Source: CAWDNM01 sp964521195 (GTDB taxonomy: Bacteria > Actinomycetota > Coriobacteriia > Anaerosomatales > JAAXUF01). From it: DNA of 64,000 bases. This document shows, in pieces, positions 8,602 to 16,986 of this stretch. The translations under genes and the position numbers were made by a program. Positions within the stretch are counted from its first letter, which is position 1; each line of letters starts with the position of its first letter. The notes beneath the pieces were generated by a model. The model did not search any database. It saw nothing but the letters and a program-made list of their open reading frames with translations, and was not told the origin of the DNA. Location: positions 1 to 64,000 of the forward strand of contig CAZFRE010000003.1 of NCBI GenBank assembly GCA_964521195.1, read 5' to 3'.

Positions 8602-8701
8602 GCGTGCTCCTTTGGACGTCGCGGCGCGGCGGAGAAGGCTCGGGCGTGTGAGAGGAGGCCAGTCTAGCGCAGTGTCGGCGACGCGGGGAAGCGGGCCCGC
8701 T

Positions 8702-9052
8702 TCAGCCGATCAACAGCGGCAGCAGGCGCTGGATTGCCACGAAGGACGCCATGCCCGCGAGGGTCGCGCCGAGAAAGCTGCGGGTCCGGTGAAACACCAG
8801 CGCGGTGACGGCGGCGGCGTAGACGCTCGGACTCGCCAAGGGGTTCGTCCACTGCCCGCCGGGACGCAGCACCTCGCCTGCGACGAGCGCTCCCATCACC
8901 GACACGGGCACGAACGAGAGCCACCGCATCACGGGCGCGGGCAACTCCATGCGCGACACGACCGCGATGGGCACGAAGCGCAAGAGGAAGTTGGCGACGC
9001 CCATGCCGATGATGACCGCCCAGATCACGGTCGGGGAGATGCTACTCGTCAC
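8702..9052 (-). CDS. azlD: AzlD family branched-chain amino acid exporter subunit
   Basis: The 116-residue membrane protein has four hydrophobic segments and the family's early ANFLLRFVPI and later RLLPLLIG. AzlD is the small partner of AzlC in exporting branched-chain amino acids and analogues. Its start overlaps the end of azlC by 11 bases, so the two subunits are probably made in a coupled manner. Confidence 0.9.
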   Translation of the reverse strand: MTSSISPTVIWAVIIGMGVANFLLRFVPIAVVSRMELPAPVMRWLSFVPVSVMGALVAGEVLRPGGQWTNPLASPSVYAAAVTALVFHRTRSFLGATLAGMASFVAIQRLLPLLIG

Positions 9053-9812
9053 GCCAGATCACCGATCCGATCGTCGCGGCGGTCATCGACGCGATGATGA
9101 TGAACCAGCTCGGTGACAAGGCGATGCCAAGCTGCGCCATCAGCGGGAGTGCCAGTGCGATAGCCGCCGCCAGCAGCCCTATCACGACGTGGCGGCGGTT
9201 CTCTGCGAGCGCGATGAAGAGGGCTGTGAACATCGCCGGCATCGCGAATCCGACACCGAAGCGGTTTGGATCGCCGATCCAACCCGCGCCGATCGCGCCG
9301 ACCGCGGTGCCGAACACCCAACCGGTCCAAGCCACCGCACCGACGCCCAACATCGAGGCGGCGGTCGCGCGTCCGGCCCGCTGGTCGGCGATGTTGACCG
9401 CGAACGTCTCGTCGGTGAGAGAGAATGCGAGTCCGGACAGTGTGGGCAGTGACAGCCTGTGCAGGTACGGTGACAGCGTCGAGCCGAACAGCACGTAGCG
9501 CAGGTTCACGACGGTGGTCGCGGCGAGCACCTCGAAGACCGACGCGCCGGCGGTCAGGACCGAGAGGGCGATGAACTGGCCCGCGCCCGCGAGTGCGGTC
9601 GCCGAGCAGGTGATCGCGGCGACTACCGTGAAGCCAAGCGTGCGAGCCAAGATCCCGAACGCCATCCCAACCGGCATGTAGCCGAGGAAGATCGGGAACC
9701 CGAGCTCGAGCCCACGCAAGAACAGGGCGCGAGATGACGCCGCGGGCTCGATGGTGGCGTTCGGTTCCGCAGTGCGAGGATGCGTGTCTGCTGTGAGGGT
9801 GCTATCGGACAT
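9042..9812 (-). CDS. azlC: AzlC family branched-chain amino acid exporter subunit
   Basis: The 256-residue integral membrane protein begins MSDSTL and carries the AzlC signature FLRGLELGFPIFLGYMPVG (about 31-49), GQFIALSVLTAG and the central LRYVLFGSTLSPYL. The frame is open for another 200 codons upstream, but those residues are low-complexity and antisense to the next gene, so ATG 9812 is preferred. It forms the transport pair with azlD and is divergent from the zinc-ribbon gene at 9934. Confidence 0.9.
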   Translation of the reverse strand: MSDSTLTADTHPRTAEPNATIEPAASSRALFLRGLELGFPIFLGYMPVGMAFGILARTLGFTVVAAITCSATALAGAGQFIALSVLTAGASVFEVLAATTVVNLRYVLFGSTLSPYLHRLSLPTLSGLAFSLTDETFAVNIADQRAGRATAASMLGVGAVAWTGWVFGTAVGAIGAGWIGDPNRFGVGFAMPAMFTALFIALAENRRHVVIGLLAAAIALALPLMAQLGIALSPSWFIIIASMTAATIGSVIWRDE

Positions 9813-9933
9813 GACGGCAATCGTACCATCGTGGCGCGGTTCTTGCCGTGTGGCAGTTGTCGGTCTCTGCGTGAGGCGACAGGCCCGTCGCGGTACAATC
9901 ATGGAAAGCGGGCTCCCCAAGGAGGCGGCCGGG

Positions 9934-10317
9934 ATGGAATTCGAGATCACCTGCCCCGTGGACGGAACGATCACGGTGTCGCTGGAAGACATCGACACCG
10001 TCGTCATCCGTGAGTCCGAGCGTGCAGACATCACCTTCGTGTGCCCGCACTGTGGCACTGAGATCACCGTGGCCGCCATGGTGCCCAGCTTCCTCTTGTC
10101 GGCCATCGAGGCGCTCGCCGAGGATTCCGAGGGATTCGCCGCCCCGTTCGCCGGCATGGTCCACGTGGTCTCCGATGCGGACCCGGCACCGGTCGCCGAC
10201 TGGGAAGATGACGGCGGTGTGAACGACGCGTACTGCGAGTACTTCCGCCGGCAGCTGTCGGGTATCACGTGCGTGGAGGACGCACTCGCGGAGATCGACA
10301 CCGCCCGCACGGACTGA
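9934..10317 (+). CDS. Zinc-ribbon-like hypothetical protein
   Basis: The 127-residue acidic protein begins MEFEITCPVDG and has CPHCG about 33 residues later, suggesting a small metal-binding ribbon at the N-terminus. Two further cysteines (YCEYF and ITCVED) lie in the C-terminal half. I do not recognise a named family. AAGGAGG lies about 10 bases before ATG 9934; a further in-frame ATG at 9901 lacks such a site and abuts the -10-like TACAAT at 9894-9899. Confidence 0.7.
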   Translation: MEFEITCPVDGTITVSLEDIDTVVIRESERADITFVCPHCGTEITVAAMVPSFLLSAIEALAEDSEGFAAPFAGMVHVVSDADPAPVADWEDDGGVNDAYCEYFRRQLSGITCVEDALAEIDTARTD

Positions 10318-10429
10318 GCCCGCCCTCCGGCGATTCTCAGCCCGACCCATCTGCTAGGATTGCTTGTGGTCGCGCACGCGCCCGTGCTGAGACGCGGACG
10401 CGTCGTACAGTCTCGAGGGAGGGTCCCTG

Positions 10430-10990
10430 ATGCAGGGTCTGTGGGCATGTTTCGCTCTTGGGGTGGTCCTGCTGGTCGTCGCGATGGCGGCCATCGCCAT
10501 CTACAACCGGCTGGTCGTGCTCCGCAACCGCGTCGACAACGCGTGGTCCCAGATCGACGTGCAACTCAAGCGCCGGTACGACCTGATTCCCAACCTCGTC
10601 GAGTCTGTGAAGGGATACGCCACGCACGAGTCGGGCGTGTTCGAGAAGGTGACAGAGGCGCGTGCCGCTGCGATGAACGCGCAGGGTGTCGAGGCGCAGG
10701 GCGAGGCCGAGAACATGCTCAGCGGTGCGCTCAAGTCGCTGTTCGCGGTGGCTGAGGCGTACCCGGACCTCAAGGCGAACACCAGCTTCCTCGATCTGCA
10801 GGCCCAACTGGCAGACGCCGAGAACAAGATCGCCTACGCACGTCAGTTCTACAACGACTCGGTGATGAGCCTGAACACGGCGATCCAGTCGTTCCCGGCG
10901 AACCTGCTCGCTGGCATGTTCGGTTTCGTTGCGCGCACGTACTTCGAGATCGAGACCGGCGAGGGTGAAGCGCCGCAGGTGAAGTTCTAG
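10430..10990 (+). CDS. lemA: LemA family protein
   Basis: The 186-residue protein has a single N-terminal membrane helix (ALGVVLLVVAMAAIAIY) and the LemA signature NRVDNAWSQIDVQLKRRYDL followed by IPNLVESVKGYATHE, then the helical segment with ARQFYND. LemA proteins are outward-facing coiled-coil proteins, often next to TPM-domain or HtpX genes, with unclear function. Here no such gene is adjacent; an HtpX-like but inactive protein is encoded at 19518. GAGGGAGGG is the ribosome binding site and TAGGAT at 10355-10360 is a likely -10. Confidence 0.9.
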   Translation: MQGLWACFALGVVLLVVAMAAIAIYNRLVVLRNRVDNAWSQIDVQLKRRYDLIPNLVESVKGYATHESGVFEKVTEARAAAMNAQGVEAQGEAENMLSGALKSLFAVAEAYPDLKANTSFLDLQAQLADAENKIAYARQFYNDSVMSLNTAIQSFPANLLAGMFGFVARTYFEIETGEGEAPQVKF

Positions 10991-11027
10991 CCGTGGCATC
11001 CACGTTCACCGGCGCAGCCGCACGCAG

Positions 11028-11849
11028 ATGATGCTCGGATTCTTGGAGTACCCCGCGATCGACCCGGTCGCGCTCAGCATCGGGCCGGTTCAGATCAGAT
11101 GGTACGGGCTTGCGTATCTGACGGCCTTCGCCGCCTCGTTCTTCATCATGCGCTGGCTCGTGAGGCGCTGGGAGATCGATCTGAGCGACGACGACCTGCT
11201 CACGATCGTGCTCGCCGCCGTCATCGGGGTCGTTGTTGGCGGGCGTCTCGGGTACGTGCTCTTCTACTCCGGGCGCGACGTGCTCGCAGATCCGCTCGGG
11301 GTGGTGGCGATCTGGAACGGTGGCATGTCGTTTCATGGCGGCCTCGCGGGCATCCTGATCGCCGCCGCGGTCGTTGCCCGCATGCTACGTGTCCCGTTGC
11401 TCACCCTCTGCGACCTCGGGGCCGCATGCGCCCCTGTCGGACTGTTCTTCGGCCGGCTGGCGAACTTCGTGAACGATGAGCTGTGGGGCCGTGTCGCCTC
11501 TGTCCCGTGGGCGGTTGTGTTCCCCGGGGCCGGCGCGTCACCCCGACATCCGTCCCAGATCTATGAGGCGCTGCTCGAGGGCGTGGTCATCTTCGCGGTG
11601 ATGATGTGGCTTGCGACCCGCCGGACACAACCGTGGCGCGGACTACTTCTCGGCTGGCTGATGACGCTGTACGGCGCGTTTCGCATCTTCGTGGAGTTCT
11701 TCCGCGAGCCCGACGTGCAGCTTGGATTTCTGGCCGGCGGTGCGACCATGGGTCAACTCCTCAGCGTGCCGGTGCTTGTGGCGGGCGTTGCGCTGCTCGT
11801 GTGGGCCTATCGGCGCAAGCTTCCGCAGCAGGGCCGTGTCAAGCGCTAG
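11028..11849 (+). CDS. lgt: Prolipoprotein diacylglyceryl transferase
   Basis: The 273-residue polytopic membrane enzyme attaches diacylglycerol to the lipobox cysteine of lipoproteins. It shows IRWYGLAYL near residue 23, the loop MSFHGGLAG with the conserved His, and the family signature GRLANFVNDELWGR. The C-terminal PRHPSQIYEALLEG is also typical. Lipoproteins that need it are encoded at 12252 and 46289. The start has two consecutive ATG codons and no strong ribosome binding site; it follows lemA by 37 bases. Confidence 0.95.
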   Translation: MMLGFLEYPAIDPVALSIGPVQIRWYGLAYLTAFAASFFIMRWLVRRWEIDLSDDDLLTIVLAAVIGVVVGGRLGYVLFYSGRDVLADPLGVVAIWNGGMSFHGGLAGILIAAAVVARMLRVPLLTLCDLGAACAPVGLFFGRLANFVNDELWGRVASVPWAVVFPGAGASPRHPSQIYEALLEGVVIFAVMMWLATRRTQPWRGLLLGWLMTLYGAFRIFVEFFREPDVQLGFLAGGATMGQLLSVPVLVAGVALLVWAYRRKLPQQGRVKR

Positions 11850-12067
11850 CCGCCTCCGGGCGAGGTCGGCGCGGTAGGTATCATCTCGCGCCAGCACGGC
11901 GTGTCACGCTGGAGGCAGCGCACGCTCTCGCCGGGGGCGAGTTCTAGCGGCGGCGTACACTGCGCGCAGAAGAGCCTGGGGTACTCACCCACGACATCGC
12001 GAACATCGGGGTCAGCGTACGGATCGGCGTTGGGTGTCTCGATCATGTGGAGCAGGTAGCACGGCAT
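11846..12067 (-). CDS. Small cysteine-containing hypothetical protein
   Basis: The 73-residue protein has CAQC followed by two further cysteines (VRCLQRDTPCW), which could form a small metal site. The family is not recognised. Support comes from GGAGGTG placed 5 bases before ATG and a promoter-like pair upstream (TTGCGG-N18-TAGCAT on the minus strand). Its stop codon overlaps the lgt stop codon in convergent orientation. Confidence 0.55.
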   Translation of the reverse strand: MPCYLLHMIETPNADPYADPDVRDVVGEYPRLFCAQCTPPLELAPGESVRCLQRDTPCWREMIPTAPTSPGGG

Positions 12068-12085
12068 GACGCACCTCCGGATGTC

Positions 12086-12115
12086 ATGCTACGCGCCGTG
12101 CACCGTGCTCCGCAA
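12086..12115 (-). promoter_or_regulatory. Candidate promoter for the small gene at complement 11846-12067
   Basis: On the minus strand TTGCGG (12115-12110) and TAGCAT (12091-12086) are 18 bases apart, about 20 bases before the start codon. The rest of the 184-base divergent gap up to 12251 shows no further feature I can support. Confidence 0.35.
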
Positions 12116-12251
12116 CGAATGTGCGGAGGGACACAGGCGCCGTCGCCTCGCGTTGCGGGCAACGGTGCGTTGCCGATTCGTGGCGACGGTTTGACCCCTG
12201 GCAGAGCGCTCTGCAAGACTGCCCTCAGGCCGACCACTAAGGAGTCCAGAG

Positions 12252-13307
12252 ATGACCCGTACGCGCGCGTACACCACGATGGCAGCGCTCGCGATGCTGT
12301 TGATCGCGGCACTTGGCGCCGGTTGCACCAACGGGAAGCCTGCGGAGATGATCTCGGTGTGGCCGTTCGCCGATGCCGAGAAGGTGGTGCCCGCACCTCC
12401 GATCCCACCTGCGTGGCCGTTCACCGGCCTAGAGGCGCCAAGCAAGCAGTCGCTGTCCAAGAGGCCACTCTCGGTCAAGGTGGAGAACTCGCCGGCGGCG
12501 CGTCCGCAGACGGGACTCAACTCCGCTGACGTCGCGTACGAGACCGTCACCGAGGGCGGCATCACGCGCTTCAACCTCATCTTCCAAAGCAACGTTCCTG
12601 AGGTCGTCGGACCCGTGCGCAGCGCGCGACTGTCGGACCTGTGGATCGTCCCGCAGTATCGGGGGCTGTTCTTCTACTCGGGGGCGAGCGAAAGCGTCTT
12701 CAGGCGCGTTCGCCAGGCGAAGCTGCCCGACCTGTCCCAAGACAACGGGATCACGGCCCCCTACTCCCGTTCGACTGCCAGGAGTGCACCGCACAACCTG
12801 TACCTCGACACCAAGAAGGCCTACGCCGAGGCGAAGAAGCGCGGCAAGAAGGTGACCGCCGACCTCGTGCCTCTCGAGTTCGGTCCGGCGAGCCTGGCGA
12901 CGAGTGCGACGCCGGTCAAGAGCGTCTACATCCCGTTCTCGAGCTTCAACAACGTGACCTGGAAGTGGAGCAAGAAGCGGCGTTCCTTCCTGCGCGAGAA
13001 CAACGGCAAGGTCCATCGCGATGCGGAGACGGGCAAGCAGGTCGCCGCGAAGAACGTCGTGGTCATGTGGGCCAAGTACACGGTTGCCAGCCACGACAAG
13101 GTGGGCTCCACCACGTACGACATCAAGCTGGGCGGCAAGGGGAAGGCGACCATCTTCCGCGACGGCAAGCGGTACAACGGGAAGTGGATCGCATCGCGTA
13201 CCGAACCGCCGCGTTTCGTCGACAAGAAGGGGCGGCCGATTCGCCTGGCGCCCGGCAACACCTGGATGCAGGTCGTTCCGCTCGATGTGAACATCAGCAT
13301 GAAGTAG
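12252..13307 (+). CDS. DUF3048 domain lipoprotein (YerB-like)
   Basis: The 351-residue exported protein has a lipoprotein signal peptide ending in the lipobox LGAGC (C25), then a Pro-rich linker and the DUF3048 domain with SVKVENSPAARPQTGL, VGPVRSARLSDLW and YSGASESVF. The C-terminal part matches the paired YerB C-terminal domain (VVMWAKY, TWMQVVPLDVNI). Family members are extracytoplasmic and of unknown role. AAGGAG lies 8 bases before ATG. Confidence 0.88.
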   Translation: MTRTRAYTTMAALAMLLIAALGAGCTNGKPAEMISVWPFADAEKVVPAPPIPPAWPFTGLEAPSKQSLSKRPLSVKVENSPAARPQTGLNSADVAYETVTEGGITRFNLIFQSNVPEVVGPVRSARLSDLWIVPQYRGLFFYSGASESVFRRVRQAKLPDLSQDNGITAPYSRSTARSAPHNLYLDTKKAYAEAKKRGKKVTADLVPLEFGPASLATSATPVKSVYIPFSSFNNVTWKWSKKRRSFLRENNGKVHRDAETGKQVAAKNVVVMWAKYTVASHDKVGSTTYDIKLGGKGKATIFRDGKRYNGKWIASRTEPPRFVDKKGRPIRLAPGNTWMQVVPLDVNISMK

Positions 13308-13358
13308 CTGCTCGGGCGGCTTCTCGGCGAATCAGGCCATTCCGCATGGTCGGAGTGG

Positions 13359-13388
13359 TTGTTGTGCCCGACACATGGCGGGTAGAAT
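13359..13388 (+). promoter_or_regulatory. pdxST promoter
   Basis: TTGTTG at 13359-13364 and TAGAAT at 13383-13388 are 18 bases apart, giving a leader of about 63 nt to the pdxS GTG. The -10 is strong and the -35 moderate. Confidence 0.45.
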
Positions 13389-13457
13389 CCAAACCTACTC
13401 GCACCCGTTCGACATGCGCGATGACGCGCGCGTCGCGAAACCCAAAGGAGCCTCCAC

Positions 13458-14354
13458 GTGGTTGACTCGAGCAGGGAGATCGGAACACTCCGCGTCAAGA
13501 CGGGCCTCGCCGAGATGCTGAAGGGCGGCGTCATCATGGACGTCGTGACCCCCGAGCAGGCCAAGATCGCCGAGGACGCCGGCGCGGTCGCGGTCATGGC
13601 GCTCGAGCGCGTTCCTGCCGACATCCGCGCGCAAGGTGGCGTGTCACGCATGTCTGACCCGACGATGGTCGAGGGCATCGTCGCGGCGGTGACCATCCCC
13701 GTCATGGCGAAGTGCCGTATCGGCCACTTCGTCGAGGCGCAGATCCTCCAGACGCTCGGTGTCGACTACATCGACGAGTCCGAGGTGCTGACACCTGCGG
13801 ACGAGGAGCACCACATCAACAAGCACGACTTCACGGTGCCGTTCGTCTGCGGCTGCCGCAACCTGGGAGAGGCTCTCCGACGCATCGCTGAGGGTGCCGC
13901 GATGGTGCGCACCAAGGGCGAGCCGGGCACCGGCAATGTCGTCGAGGCCGTGCGCCACATGCGCACGGTGACCGCTGAGATCGCCCGCATCAAGGGCCTC
14001 CGCGACGAGGAGCTGTTCGCGGCCGCCAAGGATCTGCAGGCGCCGTACGAGCTGGTCAAGTGGGTCGCCGAGAACGGCAAGCTGCCGGTCGTGAACTTCT
14101 CGGCGGGCGGGATCGCGACGCCGGCGGATGCCGCGCTCATGATGCAGCTCGGGTGCGACGGCGTCTTCGTTGGCAGCGGCATCTTCAAGAGCGGCGACCC
14201 GGCGAAGCGTGCCAAGGCGATCGTCGAGGCGACCACCCACTTCGAGAACCCGGATGTGCTGGCGGAGGTTTCGCGCAACTTGGGCGAGGCCATGGTCGGC
14301 ATCAACATCTCAGACATCCCCCAGAGCGAGCTCATGGCTCCGCGGGGCTGGTAG
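13458..14354 (+). CDS. pdxS: Pyridoxal 5'-phosphate synthase subunit PdxS
   Basis: The 298-residue TIM-barrel subunit condenses a pentose phosphate and glyceraldehyde-3-phosphate with ammonia to make PLP. Signature pieces are VIMDVVTPEQA, the lysine region PVMAKCRIGHFVEAQ, YIDESEVLTPAD and GNVVEAVRHMR. The start is GTG with AAAGGAG 8 bases upstream. The glutaminase subunit gene begins one base after its stop, so the complex is made from one message. Confidence 0.97.
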   Translation: MVDSSREIGTLRVKTGLAEMLKGGVIMDVVTPEQAKIAEDAGAVAVMALERVPADIRAQGGVSRMSDPTMVEGIVAAVTIPVMAKCRIGHFVEAQILQTLGVDYIDESEVLTPADEEHHINKHDFTVPFVCGCRNLGEALRRIAEGAAMVRTKGEPGTGNVVEAVRHMRTVTAEIARIKGLRDEELFAAAKDLQAPYELVKWVAENGKLPVVNFSAGGIATPADAALMMQLGCDGVFVGSGIFKSGDPAKRAKAIVEATTHFENPDVLAEVSRNLGEAMVGINISDIPQSELMAPRGW

Positions 14355-14355
14355 C

Positions 14356-14931
14356 GTGCACATCGGCGTACTCGCTTTGCAGGGCGCGTTCCGCGAGCAC
14401 GTGTACGCGCTCGAGGCGCTGGACGCGCACGTTTCGGCGATCAGGCTGCCCGATCAGCTCGCCGACCTCGACGGGCTGATCATTCCCGGCGGGGAGTCGA
14501 CCGCGATCTCGAAGCTGATGGTCACCTACGGCTTCTACGAACCGATCGCGGCACGGGCAGCCGAGGGCATGGGCGTCTGGGGCACCTGCGCGGGGGCGAT
14601 CCTGGTCGCGAAGTCGGTCATCGACGGCATTCCGGATCAACGCGGTCTCGATCTCATGGACGTCGAGGTGAGGCGCAACGCCTACGGCCGTCAGGTCGAT
14701 TCGTTCGAGGTCGACCTCGACTTCGATCACATCGGCGAGATGTATCGCGGCATCTTCATCAGAGCGCCGTGGATCGAGTCGGTCGGTGAAGGCGTCGAGG
14801 TGCTCGCGGAGCACGAGGGCCACATATGCGCGGCTCGGCAGGGCAGGCTCATGGCGACGACGTTCCACCCCGAACTCACGGGCGACCCGCGCGTGCACCG
14901 CTACTTCGTGGAAGAGGTCGTCGGGTCGTAA
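14356..14931 (+). CDS. pdxT: Pyridoxal 5'-phosphate synthase glutaminase subunit PdxT
   Basis: The 191-residue class I glutamine amidotransferase supplies ammonia to PdxS. The oxyanion motif IPGGESTA (about 46-53), the nucleophile loop GTCAGAIL with the catalytic Cys, and the catalytic HPE (FHPELTGD) near the C-terminus are all present. The start is GTG 14356, one base after the pdxS stop. The gene ends 20 bases before the convergent asparaginase gene. Confidence 0.95.
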   Translation: MHIGVLALQGAFREHVYALEALDAHVSAIRLPDQLADLDGLIIPGGESTAISKLMVTYGFYEPIAARAAEGMGVWGTCAGAILVAKSVIDGIPDQRGLDLMDVEVRRNAYGRQVDSFEVDLDFDHIGEMYRGIFIRAPWIESVGEGVEVLAEHEGHICAARQGRLMATTFHPELTGDPRVHRYFVEEVVGS

Positions 14932-14951
14932 GGCCGGAGCCGCGCCGCCTT

Positions 14952-15971
14952 CTAGCGGACGGGAATCGTCAGTTCACCCGCAAGGTTCGTCGTCATCAGG
15001 CCGCGCACCGTCTCCGGCGCATGCCCCTCGCCGAGCAGGACGCCGAGCTTCGTGAGCGCCGCCTCGCTCGTCAGGTCGTAGCCGGGCACGGCCCCTGCAG
15101 CCAGGAGTGCCGACCCGGTGGCGTAGGCGCCGGGCGACACGGTGCCACTCAGGCACTGTGTGATGACCACGATCACGATGCCGGCAGCGGTCGCACGCTC
15201 GATCGCCGAGACGAACGCGTGGTCGTCGGAGGGGCCGTTGCCTGTCCCGTACGCTTCGATCACGAGCCCCTGAAGCGGTGGGCGGCAGAGGTTCTCGATC
15301 ACGCTGGCCTCGATGCCGGGAAACAGGCGGATCGAGGCGACGTGCGAACGACGGCACCCGAGCAGTCGGGGCCCGTCAGCCGGTGGGGGAGCGGGGACGT
15401 GGTCGTCGATCTCGATGGACGCCCCCAGCCGGGCAAGCGGCGGGAACGACGGCGAGTCGAAGGCGTCGAGGTTGTTCGCATCGACTTTGGTCGCACGGTT
15501 GCCGCGGAGCACCACCGTTCCGAACAGTAGGCACACCTCGCGTAAGTCGCCGGCAGACGCCACCTGCAGCGCCCCGATGAGATTCTGCCGACCGTCGCTT
15601 CGCGCGTGGTAGAGCGGCACCTGGGAGCCGGTGACGACGACAGGTTTCGCGAGGCCGGGCAGCAGGAACGAGAGCGCCGAGGCGGTGTAGGCCATGGTGT
15701 CCGTGCCGTGCAGAACGACGAACCCGTCCACGCGATCGCGACGCTCGAAGATCGTCTCGGCGATGCGAAGCCACGTGGAGGGCGTGGCATTGGACGAATC
15801 GATCGGCGGGTCGATCTCCACGAACTCCACTCCGGGCAGCTCGTCGGGTGCGTCTGCGACGAGCGACGCGACATACTCGCGTAACGAGCCGGCGCTCGGG
15901 GCGTAGCCTTCAGGTGTCGGCGCCATACCGATGGTGCCACCCGTGTACACGACGCAGACGCGTGATCTCAT
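14952..15971 (-). CDS. L-asparaginase (cytoplasmic type I-like)
   Basis: The 339-residue enzyme hydrolyses asparagine to aspartate. Both nucleophile motifs are visible: TGGTIGM at residues 10-16 and VVLHGTDTMAYTA in the middle, plus VVVTGSQVPL. There is no signal peptide, so it is cytoplasmic and probably the low-affinity type. It is transcribed divergently from yebC across a 147-base gap that contains a long palindrome. Confidence 0.92.
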   Translation of the reverse strand: MRSRVCVVYTGGTIGMAPTPEGYAPSAGSLREYVASLVADAPDELPGVEFVEIDPPIDSSNATPSTWLRIAETIFERRDRVDGFVVLHGTDTMAYTASALSFLLPGLAKPVVVTGSQVPLYHARSDGRQNLIGALQVASAGDLREVCLLFGTVVLRGNRATKVDANNLDAFDSPSFPPLARLGASIEIDDHVPAPPPADGPRLLGCRRSHVASIRLFPGIEASVIENLCRPPLQGLVIEAYGTGNGPSDDHAFVSAIERATAAGIVIVVITQCLSGTVSPGAYATGSALLAAGAVPGYDLTSEAALTKLGVLLGEGHAPETVRGLMTTNLAGELTIPVR

Positions 15972-16062
15972 GGGTACTCCTCGGTCGACGTGAACGCTCG
16001 TCGCGCGTTGTCCTTAACGCGGGCAAGCGTATCGGGTATGCTCTGCGCGGTGAACCCCCGAC

Positions 16063-16091
16063 CCGTACACGCGCAACGTGCGCGTGTACGG
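16063..16091. repeat. 29-base perfect palindrome upstream of yebC
   Basis: Thirteen bases (16063-16075, CCGTACACGCGCA) are repeated exactly inverted at 16079-16091 around the centre ACG. It lies between the divergent asparaginase and yebC genes, ending about 10 bases before the yebC ribosome binding site. It could be an operator or a leader hairpin; no regulator family is recognised from the sequence. Confidence 0.7.
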
Positions 16092-16118
16092 TCGTGCGAG
16101 GAAAGGAACGACGCAACC

Positions 16119-16880
16119 ATGTCCGGACACTCCAAATGGGCGACGACGAAGCACCGCAAGGGCGCGGTCGACGCTAAGCGCTCGGTGCTCTTTTCGAAGC
16201 TGACGCGCATCATCACCGTCGCTGCCAAGACCGGCGGCGATCCGAATCCCGACAACAACGCCTCGCTCGCTGCCGCGATCGCCAAGGCGAAGAGCTACTC
16301 GTTGCCCAAGGACAAGATCGACTCCGCCATCAAGAAGGCGTTCGGCGCCGGGGCTGACGCAGCCAACTACGACGAGGTCGTCTACGAAGGCTACGGCCCG
16401 GCGGGCGTGGCACTCTACGTCGAGGCCCTGACCGACAACCGGAACCGGACCGCCGCTGACGTGCGCGCCGCGTTCACGCGTGCAGGCGGCAACCTCGGCG
16501 CGACCGGCTCGGTGGCTTTCCAGTTCGAGCGCAAGGGTCAGATCCTGGTTGAGAAGACCACGGCGACCGACGAGGACGAGCTGATGCTGCTCGTCGCCGA
16601 TGCGGGCGGCGAGGATCTAGAGGACGGCAGCGATGACGAGTGGATCGTCTACACCGCACCGGGCGATCTTGCCTCGGTGAGCACCGCGCTTGAGGCCGGC
16701 GGCGTCACCGTGAAGGGCTCCGAGCTCATCATGGAACCGACCACGCCCACCGCGGTCACCGTCGAGGACGCCAAGAAGGTCATGCGGCTCGTCGACAAGC
16801 TCGAGGAGTCCGACGACATCCAGAACGTCTACACCACCATGGACCTCACCGAGGAGATCGCAGCCGCGCTCGACGCGTAG
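16119..16880 (+). CDS. yebC: YebC/PmpR family protein
   Basis: The 253-residue protein begins MSGHSKWATTKHRKGAVDAK, the hallmark of the family, and keeps GYGPAGVALYVEALTDNRNRT and GGNLGATGSVAF. Long-form YebC proteins act as DNA-binding regulators and, in recent work on the family, as translation factors for proline-rich stalls. GAAAGGAA precedes ATG; the frame is open further upstream but the conserved N-terminus fixes the start. It sits before ruvCAB, as in many bacteria, but that operon has its own LexA-controlled promoter. Confidence 0.95.
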   Translation: MSGHSKWATTKHRKGAVDAKRSVLFSKLTRIITVAAKTGGDPNPDNNASLAAAIAKAKSYSLPKDKIDSAIKKAFGAGADAANYDEVVYEGYGPAGVALYVEALTDNRNRTAADVRAAFTRAGGNLGATGSVAFQFERKGQILVEKTTATDEDELMLLVADAGGEDLEDGSDDEWIVYTAPGDLASVSTALEAGGVTVKGSELIMEPTTPTAVTVEDAKKVMRLVDKLEESDDIQNVYTTMDLTEEIAAALDA

Positions 16881-16916
16881 TCTTCGGCCGGTGGTCCTCG
16901 CACGCCCGCACGCTGC

Positions 16917-16945
16917 TTTACGGCGTCAGGGGCTGCTGCTACCCT
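16917..16945 (+). promoter_or_regulatory. ruvCAB promoter
   Basis: TTTACG at 16917-16922 and TACCCT at 16940-16945 are 17 bases apart. The LexA box starts at the next base, so it covers the transcription start. Confidence 0.5.
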
Positions 16946-16957
16946 GAACATATGTTC
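16946..16957. promoter_or_regulatory. LexA (SOS) box of ruvCAB
   Basis: GAACATATGTTC is a perfect 12-base palindrome matching the Gram-positive/actinobacterial LexA consensus GAAC-N4-GTTC, with T before and G after. It lies 29 bases before the ruvC GTG and directly after the -10 element. The placement predicts DNA-damage induction of the Holliday-junction genes. Confidence 0.88.
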
Positions 16958-16986
16958 GATTTAGTGCGGGAGGGGCAGGTGAAGGC

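Noticed and set aside
9813..10448. Upstream extension of the azlC frame by about 200 codons
   Set aside because: The extension is Ser/Ala/Thr-rich, antisense to the zinc-ribbon gene at 9934, and the AzlC domain begins just after ATG 9812.
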